NCBI RefSeq assembly: GCF_000759535.1
Contig: NZ_CP009455.1
Coordinates: forward strand, 1,612,001-1,676,000
DNA from: Pseudomonas cremoricolorata
GTDB taxonomy: Bacteria; Pseudomonadota; Gammaproteobacteria; Pseudomonadales; Pseudomonadaceae
Direction: 5' to 3'
Length of the DNA stretch: 64,000 nt
Shown: in pieces, positions 43,784 to 52,288 of the stretch
Layout of the letters: each line of letters starts with the position of its first letter
Position numbering within the stretch: the stretch's first letter is position 1
Notes under the pieces: model-generated
Told to the model about the DNA's origin: nothing
What the model saw: only the letters and a program-made list of their open reading frames with translations
Databases searched by the model: none
Translations under genes and position numbers: made by a program

Positions 43784-44357
43784 CGCTCAGAACGGCTTCG
43801 CCGTGGCTTTCCGGCAGGCGCAGCACAGTGCTGTCGCCTTGGGTTTCGTGCAGCTCGATGCGCTGCACGTACGCGCCCCCGTCGATGTCGATGGCGCTGA
43901 ACACCTGCTTGAGCAGCAGCGAACGCGGGGTCAGGTGCAGGTGCCAGCGCTCGGCATCGCCATTCAGGCGCAGCTCGAAGTCGCGTTGCAGGCCGCTGCT
44001 GTCGCCCTGCAGAACGGCGAAGAACAGACGGTTCTGCTCGGCACCGGCGCTGCGGCTGGGCAGGACTTGCCAACCGCTGGCGTCCCGTCGGGCGATGCCC
44101 TGGGCGTCGATGCGGTAGTCCTGGCGCAGGGGTGTCTGCAACAGCCACAGCAGGCCATGGTCACGGGCCAGCACGAAGCGGCCCTTGCTCAGCAGCGGCT
44201 GAGGCAGGGCGCGCAGGTGTTTTTCCTGAATGAACGGGCCCTTCACCACGGCCGGGGCGCTTAATTGCCGTTGCAAGTCAGCGAGGTCGAAGGCCAGCGC
44301 CCAGGGACTGCCCAGCAGCAGCGCGACGGCAGCGAGGCTGCGCAGCAGGCGGCTCAT
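43755..44357 (-). CDS. LolA-like periplasmic carrier of the aryl polyene cluster
   Basis: A 200-residue exported protein: Sec signal (MSRLLRSLAAVALLLGSPWA, cleavage near ALA-FD), then a LolA-fold pattern FIQEKHLRALPQPLLSKGRF, LLWLLQTPLRQDYRI and LTPRSLLLKQVFSAIDIDGG. It lacks the acylation and other features of lipoproteins. It is expected to chaperone the pigment lipid across the periplasm from the MMPL exporter, by analogy with LolA; APE clusters commonly encode such a protein. Confidence 0.82.
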   Translation of the reverse strand: MSRLLRSLAAVALLLGSPWALAFDLADLQRQLSAPAVVKGPFIQEKHLRALPQPLLSKGRFVLARDHGLLWLLQTPLRQDYRIDAQGIARRDASGWQVLPSRSAGAEQNRLFFAVLQGDSSGLQRDFELRLNGDAERWHLHLTPRSLLLKQVFSAIDIDGGAYVQRIELHETQGDSTVLRLPESHGEAVLSDAERSDFAQ

Positions 44358-44779
44358 GGCAGCACCTTGGCGACGGCGTCGAGCAGCACCTGCGGCGAGG
44401 CCAGCTGCATTTCGCCGCTGTCGATGTGCACCGCCACTTGCACGGTGCTGGCGCGGGTCATGCGCTCACCGGTGTCGGCATCGCTGATCAGGTAGTGAAT
44501 CTTCAGGCGGTTCTCCCATTCCACCAGGCTGGCGCGCACGTTGAGGCGCTGGCCAAAGGTGGCGCCACGGATGTAGCGCAGTTGCAGGTCGATCACCGGC
44601 CAGCCATAACCGCTGTCGCGCATGGCCGTGTAGTTGTGTTCGAGGCGGTCGAGCAGGGCGCAGCGCGCGACCTCCAGGTACTTGACGTAATGCCCGTGCC
44701 AGACGATGTGCATGCTGTCGACATCGAAGAACGGCACGACCATCTCGCAGTCGATGTGAAACACCCCGGCGTTACGCAT
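44354..44779 (-). CDS. apeK: Thioesterase (ApeK-like)
   Basis: A 141-residue hotdog thioesterase of the 4HBT/YbgC kind: FFDVDSMHIVWHGHYVKYLE holds the catalytic Asp in D-V-D-S-M-x-x-V-x-H. In APE systems ApeK releases or edits acyl-ACP. The start overlaps the lyase stop by 8 nt and the stop overlaps the LolA-like gene. Confidence 0.85.
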   Translation of the reverse strand: MRNAGVFHIDCEMVVPFFDVDSMHIVWHGHYVKYLEVARCALLDRLEHNYTAMRDSGYGWPVIDLQLRYIRGATFGQRLNVRASLVEWENRLKIHYLISDADTGERMTRASTVQVAVHIDSGEMQLASPQVLLDAVAKVLP

Positions 44780-46316
44780 GCAGCCTCCAGTGGCGCGCGC
44801 CGATGCGTTGCAGGCACAGGCGCAGTTCGCCCTCCAGGGCGCGGTCTTCGATCAGCGGGGCGAAGTCGCCCAGCAGGGTGTCGTGCATCTGCGCCAGGGC
44901 CGGCGGTAGCGGTGGGGCGTCGGCACTGCGGCTGCGCAGCCATACGCCCTGGTTGGCCGCCAGCAGCGTGGCGGCGGCCACCTGTTCGGTCAGTTCCAGC
45001 ACGCGCAGGGCGTCGCGCGCGGCGATGGTGCCCATGCTGACCTTGTCCTGGTTGTGGCACTCGGTGGAGCGCGAGAACACGCTGGCCGGCATGGTCAGTT
45101 TGAGTGCCTCGGCGGTCCAGGCACTGGCGCCGATCTGCACGGCCTTGAAGCCATGGTTGATCATCGCCGTGGCCGCCGGTGCGCCCGACAGATTGCTCGG
45201 CAGGCCGTGGTTGTAGCGGGTGTCGACCAGCAGCGCCAGCTGTCGGTCGAGCAGGTCGGCAACGTTGGCGACCAAGGTCTTGAGGCTGTCCATGGCGAAG
45301 GCGATGTGCCCACCGTAGAAATGCCCGCCATGCAACACCCGTTCGGCATCGCCGTCGATGATCGGGTTGTCGTTGGCGCTGTTGAGTTCGGTTTCGATGA
45401 AACCGCGCAGCCAGCCCAGACTATCGGCCAGCACCCCCAGCACGTGCGGCGCGCAGCGCAGCGAATAGCGGTCCTGCAGGCGGTGCAGCGGCGGCAGCGG
45501 CGCGTCGATTGCCAGGTCCTGGCGCAGCCAGGCGGCGACCTGGGTCTGGCCGGGATGCGGCTTGGCGGCAAACAGGCGCTCGTCGAAGTGTTCCGGGTTG
45601 CCCTGCAAGGCGATGACGTTGAGCGCGGTGATGCGCGTGGCCAGTTGCAGCAGGTAGTCGGCGCGGGCAAAGGCCAGGCAGGCCAGGCCGGTCATCACCG
45701 CAGTGCCGTTCATCAACGCCAGGGCTTCCTTGGGCCGCAACCGGAGCGGCTGCCAGCCCAGTTGCTGGTGAACCTCGGCGGCGCTGCGCCGTTCGCCCTG
45801 GTACAGCACCTCGCGCTCGCCCGACAGCGTCGCGGCCACGTACGACAGCGGGGTCAGGTCGCCACTGGCGCCCACCGAGCCTTCTTGCGGAATCAGCGGC
45901 AGGATGTCGTGGGCGAGAAACGCCTGCAGGCGTTCCAGCAACTCCAGGCGCACACCGGAGACGCCGTGGCTCAGCGAGCGCAAGCGCGCGGCCAGTACGG
46001 CGCGGGTAGCTGGCGCATCGAGCAGGCGGCCCAGGCCGCAGCCGTGGAAGGTGTACAGATGCTGCGGCAAGGCCTCGACCTGCTCCAGCGGCACCGCCAC
46101 CACGCAGGAATCGCCGTAACCGGTGGTGACGCCGTAGATCACCCCTTCCTTGTCCAGCAGGGTGTCGAGAAAGCGCGCGCCGCGGGCAATGCGCTCGCGG
46201 TAGGCAGGGTCGGCCTGCACCTGCGTGCTGGCCTGGCGCTGGGCTACGGCCACTACGTCTTCGATTGCCAGCGGCGATTCGCCGAACACTACGGCTTCAG
46301 GGGCGTGCGTCGTCAT
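44772..46316 (-). CDS. Aromatic amino acid ammonia-lyase (HAL/PAL/TAL family)
   Basis: A 514-residue MIO-type lyase. The MIO triad is Ala150-Ser151-Gly152 in GSVGASGDLTPL; YGVTTGYGD (61-69) carries the catalytic Tyr. FHGCG (90-94) sits where the selectivity pair of TAL, PAL and HAL lies: Phe90 aligns with the TAL His89 site (PAL-like), and His91 is HAL/TAL-like. It deaminates phenylalanine or tyrosine to a cinnamate to prime the polyene, which the ligase domain would then load. ATG 46316 is used; the frame is open further upstream. It overlaps the acyltransferase gene by 20 nt. Confidence 0.82.
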   Translation of the reverse strand: MTTHAPEAVVFGESPLAIEDVVAVAQRQASTQVQADPAYRERIARGARFLDTLLDKEGVIYGVTTGYGDSCVVAVPLEQVEALPQHLYTFHGCGLGRLLDAPATRAVLAARLRSLSHGVSGVRLELLERLQAFLAHDILPLIPQEGSVGASGDLTPLSYVAATLSGEREVLYQGERRSAAEVHQQLGWQPLRLRPKEALALMNGTAVMTGLACLAFARADYLLQLATRITALNVIALQGNPEHFDERLFAAKPHPGQTQVAAWLRQDLAIDAPLPPLHRLQDRYSLRCAPHVLGVLADSLGWLRGFIETELNSANDNPIIDGDAERVLHGGHFYGGHIAFAMDSLKTLVANVADLLDRQLALLVDTRYNHGLPSNLSGAPAATAMINHGFKAVQIGASAWTAEALKLTMPASVFSRSTECHNQDKVSMGTIAARDALRVLELTEQVAAATLLAANQGVWLRSRSADAPPLPPALAQMHDTLLGDFAPLIEDRALEGELRLCLQRIGARHWRLHA

Positions 46317-47232
46317 CGGAGTTCCAGAAGGGGTAGAAGTTGAACCACTGCAGGGGTGCCTGCTCGCAGTAATGGCCCAGGCGTTGGGCATAGCGCGCCG
46401 CCCACTCGGCGATCACCTGATCGCGCTGGCTGCGGCGCCACTGCACGCGCTCGGCGAATGCCTCCAGGGTGACCCGGTAGCGGCCATGGTGTTTGGTACA
46501 GAACAACAGGTTGAGCGGGCAGCCCAGCAGCCCGGCGAGCAGCCACGGCCCCTGCGGGAAGGCCGCGGGCTGGCCGAGAAAATCCACCTGCACCGTGCGC
46601 CCGCCATGCAGCGGCACGCGGTCGCCGGCAATCGCCAGCCACTCGCCGCGCTCGAGGCGTTCGGACAGTTGCAGCATCACCGCCGGGTCCAACTCGCTGA
46701 CCTGAATCAGCCGCAGGTTGGTGGCCCCGGCTTCGCCGAGCAAGCGGTTGAAACGCTCGGCGTGGCGGGTGTGCACCAGCACGTTCATGGTTACCTGCTC
46801 GCCCAGCTCGGCCAGGGCGCGGCACACCTCGAGGTTGCCCAGGTGTGCGCCGACCAGCATCTGCCCACGGGCGCCGCGCAGTTGCGTGCGCAGGTTGGCC
46901 GGGTCGTGGATGTCGATGTCTTGCAGGCGCAGCTTGCCGTTCCACACGTCGAGCTTGTCCAGCAGAGCGTCGGCAAAAGCCATGAACTGGCCGAATACCC
47001 GGCGCAGGTTCGGCGCCGGGGTGCGACCGGCGCTGTGCTGGTGCAGGCGTTGCTGGTATTGCCAGGCGCTGCGCCGGGCGCGGCTGCCGAACAGGAAGAA
47101 GTAGCCGACGATGACGTGGATCACCGGGCTCAGCACCCGCCGCCCAAGCAGGCGCACCAGGGTCGCGGTGAGCTTCATCAGCCAGAAGCTGCCGCGTTCC
47201 TGGTGCTCGGCCCAGTGCTGGGGCTCGCTCAT
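46297..47232 (-). CDS. LPLAT (LpxL-like) lipid acyltransferase of the aryl polyene cluster
   Basis: A 311-residue member of the lauroyl/myristoyl acyltransferase-like family. GHLGNLEV-type HLGN in GAHLGNLEVCRA carries the catalytic His, and ERGEWLAIAGDRVPLHGGR is the acceptor region. The N-terminus has one membrane-associated segment (LSPVIHVIVGYFFLFG). It probably transfers an acyl (perhaps aryl-polyenyl) group to a glycerol- or sugar-lipid. ATG 47232 overlaps the glycosyltransferase stop (ATGA). Confidence 0.8.
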   Translation of the reverse strand: MSEPQHWAEHQERGSFWLMKLTATLVRLLGRRVLSPVIHVIVGYFFLFGSRARRSAWQYQQRLHQHSAGRTPAPNLRRVFGQFMAFADALLDKLDVWNGKLRLQDIDIHDPANLRTQLRGARGQMLVGAHLGNLEVCRALAELGEQVTMNVLVHTRHAERFNRLLGEAGATNLRLIQVSELDPAVMLQLSERLERGEWLAIAGDRVPLHGGRTVQVDFLGQPAAFPQGPWLLAGLLGCPLNLLFCTKHHGRYRVTLEAFAERVQWRRSQRDQVIAEWAARYAQRLGHYCEQAPLQWFNFYPFWNSDDDARP

Positions 47233-47963
47233 CTTCGCCACCGCCGCCAGAGGATGCCTGGGGCGCGCAGCAACATGCCGCAGAACAGCTTGGCGTGCAT
47301 GGCCGAGATCAGCGCGTTGTCGTGTACCAGCCGAAAATGCGACAGGCCATCCTGCGGGTAATGCACGCGGGTCGGCAGCCAACGCATCGGCTGCTCGCGC
47401 CAGGCCAGGCGCACCAGAATTTCCGGGTCGAAGTCCATGCGCTTGCCGAGCCGCACCTGGTCGATCAGGGCCAGGGTCGGCGGCAGCGGATAGACCCGGA
47501 AGCCGCACATCGAATCGGGAATCTGCAACGACAGGCAGTTGATCCACACCCACACATGGGTCAGGTAGCGCGCGTACAGGCGGCCCTTGGGCACGCTGGC
47601 GTCGTACTGCGGGTAACCACAGATCAGCGCCTGTGGTGCAGCGCGCGAGGCATCGAGGAAGCGGCTGACATCGCCCAGGTCGTGCTGGCCGTCGGCATCG
47701 ACCTGCAAGGCATGGCTGAAGCCCAGCCGCGCCGCTTCGCGCAACCCGGCCATCACCGCGCCGCCCTTGCCCTGGTTGGCGGTCAGCTCGACGCGATAGA
47801 CGTCATGCCGCTGCTCCAGCTCGCGCAGCACGCGGGCGCAGGCCGGACCACTGGCGTCGTCCACCAGCACGCAGGGCAGGCCGGCGCGCAGCAGGTCATC
47901 GACCACCGCGCCCACCGCATGTTCGTGGTTGTACACCGGAATCACCGCACAGGGCTTATGCAC
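47229..47963 (-). CDS. Family 2 glycosyltransferase of the aryl polyene cluster
   Basis: A 244-residue GT-A glycosyltransferase. VIPVYNHEHAVGAVVDDLL begins the fold; the nucleotide-diphosphate region is VLVDDAS, and the metal-binding D-x-D is in ALQVDADGQHDLGD. The C-terminal helix has a weak membrane-facing segment. It probably adds a sugar to the lipid that carries the polyene. GTG 47963 (VHKPCAVIP) overlaps the ligase-dehydratase stop by 8 nt; a longer frame upstream would run inside that gene. Confidence 0.82.
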   Translation of the reverse strand: MHKPCAVIPVYNHEHAVGAVVDDLLRAGLPCVLVDDASGPACARVLRELEQRHDVYRVELTANQGKGGAVMAGLREAARLGFSHALQVDADGQHDLGDVSRFLDASRAAPQALICGYPQYDASVPKGRLYARYLTHVWVWINCLSLQIPDSMCGFRVYPLPPTLALIDQVRLGKRMDFDPEILVRLAWREQPMRWLPTRVHYPQDGLSHFRLVHDNALISAMHAKLFCGMLLRAPGILWRRWRR

Positions 47964-49635
47964 AGGTGGCCTCCAGCACGATGCGCCCGCTCGAGCAGGC
48001 GCGCCCGTCGCAGGTGTAGGTGAAGTACAGCTTGCCGCGCTGGGCGTCGAAGCGCAGCGCCAGGTCCAGTTCATCGCCGGGACGCACCAGTTGCTGGAAC
48101 TTCAGCACTTCCATGCCGGCGAAGCGCTGCGCTTCTGGCAGTAACGGCGCGGCCAGGGCGATGGCCCAGTCGATCTGCACCACCCCCGGCAGCACCGGGC
48201 TTTGTGGGAAGTGCCCGGTGAAGCAGGCGAGATCGGCCGAAACCGCCAGGCGCAGGGTGAGCTGGTCGGCGTCGCGCTGCTGTTCGAGCACCTCCGGGGC
48301 CATGCCGCGCGGTGCCTGCACGATGGCCTGCAAGGCCGCCTGCGGCAGCTTGCCTTGGGCGCTGTAGGGTAATTGACGCAGCAGGCGCCAGCGTCTTGGC
48401 AAAGCGATGGCTTCGCAGTGCCCGCTCAGGTGCTCGCGCAGGGTCGCCAGCAGTGCGCGGCGTCCGCCATTGCGCAGGGCGTGCAAGCCCGCCGGGCTCA
48501 GCACCAGCAGCGCCGCGAGGCTGGCGCGGGCGCCGGCGAGCATCAGCAGGCGCGCTTCGCTGACCCACGGGTGGCTGTCGAGGGCCTGCTCCAGCAGCGG
48601 CAGCGAGATGCGTTTTTCTTCCAGTTTGACGATGCGGTCGAGCCGGCCAAGCAGGCGGAACCGGCCATCGCTGGCGATTTCGGCGGCATCGGCGCTGTGT
48701 TCGAGGTGCCCGGCTGGCAGATACGCCGAGGCAATCTGCAACGCGCCGTCCTGGCCCAGACTCAGCTGCACATCGGCGAAGGGTTGCCACAGCGCGTCGT
48801 CCTCGCGCCAGGCAATGCCGCCGGTTTCCGAGCTGCCGAGGATTTCCAGCGGCCATTGCCCCAGGCGCTGGTGCAACTGCTCGGCGGCGGCCAGCGGCAG
48901 CTCGCCACCGGAGGAAAACACCGCGCGCACCGAGCGCAGTGCCGGCCAGTCGAGGTTCTCGCCCATGCGTTTGAGCAGCGCCGGGCTGGTGACCCAGGCG
49001 AAGGCCGAATGCGCGCGGCTGGCGCGTTGCAAGTCCTCGGGGAACGGCCACTGGCGGCGTTCGAAACCGCGTCCGGCGCACAGCGGCCAGAGCACGCGGA
49101 ACAACAGGCCATAAATGTGCTGGGTAGCGACGCTGCCGATGATCCAGGCATCGCCCAAACGCTCGCCCCACAGTTGTTCCAGCGCTTCGACTTCGTTGTG
49201 CAACTGGCGCAACTGTTTGTCGATGCGCTTGGCTTCGCCGCTGGAACCGGAGGTGCACAGGCTGATGCGGCAGCGCTCCAGGTCAAGGTCGGCAGGCGAC
49301 AGGGGCGTAGCGCTGAGGCTGGCGAGGTTGGCATCGCCCGGCAGGTCGGTGAGCCACAGGTCGACCTGGTCGGCCCAGCGGCTGCGGGTGTGCGGTTGCA
49401 GGTCAGCCGGCAGCAGCACCTCGACCCCGGCGCGCCAGGCGCCGAGCAGGGCGATGGCCAGCTCGGCGGCGTCTTCCAGGTGCAGCGCCAGACGGCGAAT
49501 ACCGCGCTGTTGCAGGCCGCCAGCCAGGCGCAGAGCCTGTTGGCACAGCGCGGCGTGGTCCAGCGATGGGTGTTCGGTGACCTGGCGCGGCGCATCCAGC
49601 GGGCGCAGCAGGTGATGAAGCGGGGTCCAGCTCAT
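47956..49635 (-). CDS. Fused aryl-ACP/CoA ligase (ApeH-like) and dehydratase (ApeI-like)
   Basis: A 559-residue fusion. Residues about 1-445 form an AMP-forming ligase: P-loop CTSGSSGEAKRIDK (127-140), LGSSETGGIAWRE, GRLDRIVKLEEKRISLP and the C-terminal PRRWRLLRQLPYSAQGKLP with the catalytic Lys. Residues about 455-559 are a FabA/FabZ-type hotdog domain: FTGHFPQSPVLPGVVQIDWA (from 472) with the active-site His. Two functions often encoded separately (ApeH and ApeI) are joined. The ligase loads the aromatic acid on ACP, and the dehydratase acts with ApeP. ATG 49635 overlaps the previous stop (ATGA). Confidence 0.85.
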   Translation of the reverse strand: MSWTPLHHLLRPLDAPRQVTEHPSLDHAALCQQALRLAGGLQQRGIRRLALHLEDAAELAIALLGAWRAGVEVLLPADLQPHTRSRWADQVDLWLTDLPGDANLASLSATPLSPADLDLERCRISLCTSGSSGEAKRIDKQLRQLHNEVEALEQLWGERLGDAWIIGSVATQHIYGLLFRVLWPLCAGRGFERRQWPFPEDLQRASRAHSAFAWVTSPALLKRMGENLDWPALRSVRAVFSSGGELPLAAAEQLHQRLGQWPLEILGSSETGGIAWREDDALWQPFADVQLSLGQDGALQIASAYLPAGHLEHSADAAEIASDGRFRLLGRLDRIVKLEEKRISLPLLEQALDSHPWVSEARLLMLAGARASLAALLVLSPAGLHALRNGGRRALLATLREHLSGHCEAIALPRRWRLLRQLPYSAQGKLPQAALQAIVQAPRGMAPEVLEQQRDADQLTLRLAVSADLACFTGHFPQSPVLPGVVQIDWAIALAAPLLPEAQRFAGMEVLKFQQLVRPGDELDLALRFDAQRGKLYFTYTCDGRACSSGRIVLEATCA

Positions 49636-50177
49636 GGGCGTCCTCGCACACGTTGTCTGATCAGCCATTCACCAGCGAACAGCAGGCCCATCGCGGCGTA
49701 GGCGATCAGGCCGTTGTACAGGGTCCACCAGGTCAGCGGCGCCCACAGCGTGAGGGCAGCGGCGATCAGCCCGTTGAGCAGGAAAAAACCGCTCCACACC
49801 TGGGTCACCTGGCGGGTATAGCGCACCGCTCGCGGCGGCAGGTCGGGGTCACGCAGGCGCGCCAGGCGCTCGGCCACCGGCATGCCGTGCAGCAGGCTGG
49901 CACCGAACAGGGCGAGCATGAAGGCGCTGATCAGCACCGGGTACCAGCGAAGCATCTGGGCGCTGTCGGACAGCCCCAGCACTGCGCAGAAGCCCAGCGC
50001 CACCGCTGCGGTGCGCGCCGTGCCGGTACGCTGGCGCAAGGTCAGCAGCCGCGCCAGCCACAGCCCGCCGAGCAGCACGGCGAATTGCCAGGGGGCGAAG
50101 TGCGCCATGCCGAAGTGCACGGCGAACGGGTACAGCACCCCGGCCAGCACCAGGCCCAGGCCAATCAGGCGTTTCAT
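49632..50177 (-). CDS. Integral membrane protein of the aryl polyene cluster
   Basis: A 181-residue protein with about six hydrophobic segments (LGLVLAGVLYPFAVHFGM, FAVLLGGLWLARLL, WYPVLISAFMLALFGASLL, FFLLNGLIAAALTLWA, WWTLYNGLIAYAAMGLLF). It matches the COG4648-type membrane protein seen in APE clusters. Function unknown; a scaffold or lipid-handling role is a guess. Start overlaps the second ACP (ATGA), end overlaps the ligase. Confidence 0.7.
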   Translation of the reverse strand: MKRLIGLGLVLAGVLYPFAVHFGMAHFAPWQFAVLLGGLWLARLLTLRQRTGTARTAAVALGFCAVLGLSDSAQMLRWYPVLISAFMLALFGASLLHGMPVAERLARLRDPDLPPRAVRYTRQVTQVWSGFFLLNGLIAAALTLWAPLTWWTLYNGLIAYAAMGLLFAGEWLIRQRVRGRP

Positions 50178-50428
50178 GCCGGCGAGTTGACCAGGCGGTA
50201 CACCGCCTCGACCACGTCGTTGACGGTACGCACCGACTTGAACTCATCAGCGGCGATTTTCTTGCCGGTCTGGCGCTTGATGTGGTCGATCAGGTCGACG
50301 GCGTCGATGCTGTCGATTTCCAGGTCCTGGTACAGGTTCGAGTCCAGGCTGATACGCGCCGGGTCCAGTTCGAACAGCTCGACCAGGGCGTCGCGCAGGA
50401 TGTTGAAGATGTCTTCACGGGTTTGCAT
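50174..50428 (-). CDS. Acyl carrier protein 2 (ApeF-like)
   Basis: An 84-residue ACP. The phosphopantetheine attachment site is Ser40 in EIDSIDAVDLIDHI. It is acidic and helical with the usual LYQDLEIDS turn. One of two carriers; in APE systems one carries the starter or the extending chain, but which does which is not clear from sequence. Confidence 0.88.
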   Translation of the reverse strand: MQTREDIFNILRDALVELFELDPARISLDSNLYQDLEIDSIDAVDLIDHIKRQTGKKIAADEFKSVRTVNDVVEAVYRLVNSPA

Positions 50429-50437
50429 GGTGCGGTC

Positions 50438-50710
50438 TCAGGCGGCCTGACGGGCAGTGACGAACGCCGCCAGGCTGGCGACGTTGGCGAAATGGCTACG
50501 GGTATCCTTGGCATCGGCGTCGATCTTGATGCCGTAGCGTTTCTGGATCGCCAGACCCAGCTCCAGCGCATCCACCGAGTCCAGGCCCAGGCCCTCGCCG
50601 AACAGGGTCTGCTGGTCATCGATGTCGTGCACGCTGATGTCTTCCAGGCCCAGTGCGTCGATGATCAGTTGCTTGAGGTCACGGTTGAGGTCTTGCTGTG
50701 CTTCGCTCAT
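50438..50710 (-). CDS. Acyl carrier protein 1 (ApeE-like)
   Basis: A 90-residue ACP with attachment site Ser45 in GLGLDSVDALELGLAI. The tail (HFANVASLAAFVTARQ) completes the fourth helix. It overlaps the acyltransferase gene by 32 nt and is 9 nt from the second ACP. Together the pair gives separate carriers for priming and extension. Confidence 0.88.
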   Translation of the reverse strand: MSEAQQDLNRDLKQLIIDALGLEDISVHDIDDQQTLFGEGLGLDSVDALELGLAIQKRYGIKIDADAKDTRSHFANVASLAAFVTARQAA

Positions 50711-51497
50711 GGTCGGCGAGCTCCTTCATGTAGTGCTGGTGCAGAAAATCGTTGAGTTTGCGCGACGCCTGCGGCGCCGGGCCGAGGGCCGCGAAGGCCT
50801 GTGGGTCGATGTCCTCGCCCACGCGCAGGCGAAACTGCACGCGGCGCGGCGGAATGCGGTACCAGGGTTCGTTCTTGGTCAGCGTGGTGGGGCTGACGGT
50901 GATGGTCACCGGGGTGATGACGCGCGCGCCGCGCAGGGCGATGGCCGCCGCACCACGGTGGAAGGTGGGCGTCTGCCCAGGCGGCGTGCGCGTGCCTTCG
51001 GGGAAGATGATCAGCGCCTGGCCCTGTTGCAGCGCGGCCACGGCGGCGTCGAGCATTTCCAGGCTGCCATCGTTGCGGATGTACTGCGCCTCGCGCAGCG
51101 GCGCGCGGGTGAATGGGTTGCTGAACAGGCTGTGCTTGACCACGCAGTTGGCATGGCGCACCAGGCCGAGCAGAAACACCACATCGATCAGCGACGGGTG
51201 GTTGGCGATGATCACCTGACCGGGCCGACCGAGACGCTCGGCGCCATCGATCTGATAGGTGAGCACGCCACAGCCGCGCATGAAGCGCACGAAGCACCAG
51301 AACAGCCAGCCGATGGTCTGTCGCGCACGCTGGCGGTGGCGCTCGGCATCGCCCGGCAGGCACGCCAGCAGGGGGAAGACCACCAGGCGCAGGCCCAGCC
51401 CGCCCAGGCCGAACAGGCAAAAGCTCAGGGCGGTGGCCAGCAGCCGCCAGTAGTAGGCGTTTCGCGAGCGCTTCACGGCTGTCGCTGCCAGGTCCAT
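50679..51497 (-). CDS. 1-acylglycerol-3-phosphate-type acyltransferase of the aryl polyene cluster
   Basis: A 272-residue PlsC-family acyltransferase. The catalytic H-x4-D is in ANHPSLIDVVFLL; FPEGTRTPPGQTP and the GARVITPVTITVS region are the substrate motifs. One or two N-terminal membrane segments (LLATALSFCLFGLGGLGLRL) anchor it. It likely builds the lipid backbone with the LpxL-like enzyme. ATG 51497 (MDLAATAVKRSR) overlaps the KS-like gene by 25 nt; an open frame far upstream is a shadow of that gene. Confidence 0.85.
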   Translation of the reverse strand: MDLAATAVKRSRNAYYWRLLATALSFCLFGLGGLGLRLVVFPLLACLPGDAERHRQRARQTIGWLFWCFVRFMRGCGVLTYQIDGAERLGRPGQVIIANHPSLIDVVFLLGLVRHANCVVKHSLFSNPFTRAPLREAQYIRNDGSLEMLDAAVAALQQGQALIIFPEGTRTPPGQTPTFHRGAAAIALRGARVITPVTITVSPTTLTKNEPWYRIPPRRVQFRLRVGEDIDPQAFAALGPAPQASRKLNDFLHQHYMKELADHERSTARPQP

Positions 51498-52195
51498 GTG
51501 CGCTGCTTCCAGGTGTGGGTGAGGGTGGCCTGGTGGGTGAGCGATGCGCGCAGCCAGCTCAGGGCGTGGGGCGTTGCCTGGCCGGCAACGACGTTGGCAG
51601 GGGCTGCGCTTGGGCGCAGTTGCCATTGCTCGCCGGGGGTGATCAACAGGCCCAGGGCATAAGCGAAGGGCACGTCGTCGATGCGCGGGCGGTAGGCCTC
51701 GGGTGGCTGCTCTTCGGCAACGATCAACAACACCGCCGCAGCGCCATCGTGCAGCAGCCCGGCCGCTTCCAGCAGGCCTTGTTCGAAACCATCGCCGGCA
51801 GCGGCCAGGGCAGTCATCTCGCTGGTTTCGCCGCGCATGATCGACCACAGGCCAATCACCGCGTTGTGCACCGAGAGGCTGAACTGGGTCGGCGACAACG
51901 GCTGACCTTCTGCCAGTTCGCAGAGGATCGAGAACGTGCGCGGCGTTTCCCCATGGCGTGAGACGAACACCAGCGGCAGCGCCTGCAACCCTTCGGCCAG
52001 CGGCCAGCCCACGGCGAAGGCCATGCGCGCCAGGTGGCTGAGGCGGCGGCGCTGCAAGGCCGGCAGAAAAGAAACATCGGGCGCCGCATCGGCGTCGGCA
52101 CTGACTGTTTCGCCCACCGCCCAACGCTGCCATTGGTCAGGCGTCTGCAGGCCGGGGGCCCAGGCACGCCATTGGCTGATATCGAAGCTGATCAC
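51473..52195 (-). CDS. apeC: Ketosynthase chain-length-factor-like protein (ApeC-like)
   Basis: A 240-residue protein of the ketoacyl-synthase N-terminal-like family (PF13723). FVSRHGETPRTFSILCELAE and LSPTQFSLSVHNAVIGLWSI are its hallmarks. It has no nucleophilic Cys or catalytic His pair in the KS positions, so it serves as the inactive partner of ApeO. GTG 52195 begins the cluster; GGGAAG lies about 10 nt upstream. A promoter candidate sits 94-122 nt before it. Confidence 0.83.
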   Translation of the reverse strand: MISFDISQWRAWAPGLQTPDQWQRWAVGETVSADADAAPDVSFLPALQRRRLSHLARMAFAVGWPLAEGLQALPLVFVSRHGETPRTFSILCELAEGQPLSPTQFSLSVHNAVIGLWSIMRGETSEMTALAAAGDGFEQGLLEAAGLLHDGAAAVLLIVAEEQPPEAYRPRIDDVPFAYALGLLITPGEQWQLRPSAAPANVVAGQATPHALSWLRASLTHQATLTHTWKQRTWTWQRQP

Positions 52196-52288
52196 GATTT
52201 ATATACTTCCCGCCTCAGGGACTTCCTTGCCGTGGGGATGACTCGGAACAACGACCTGACAGGGTTGGCGCATTGATGAGTGGCGCGC

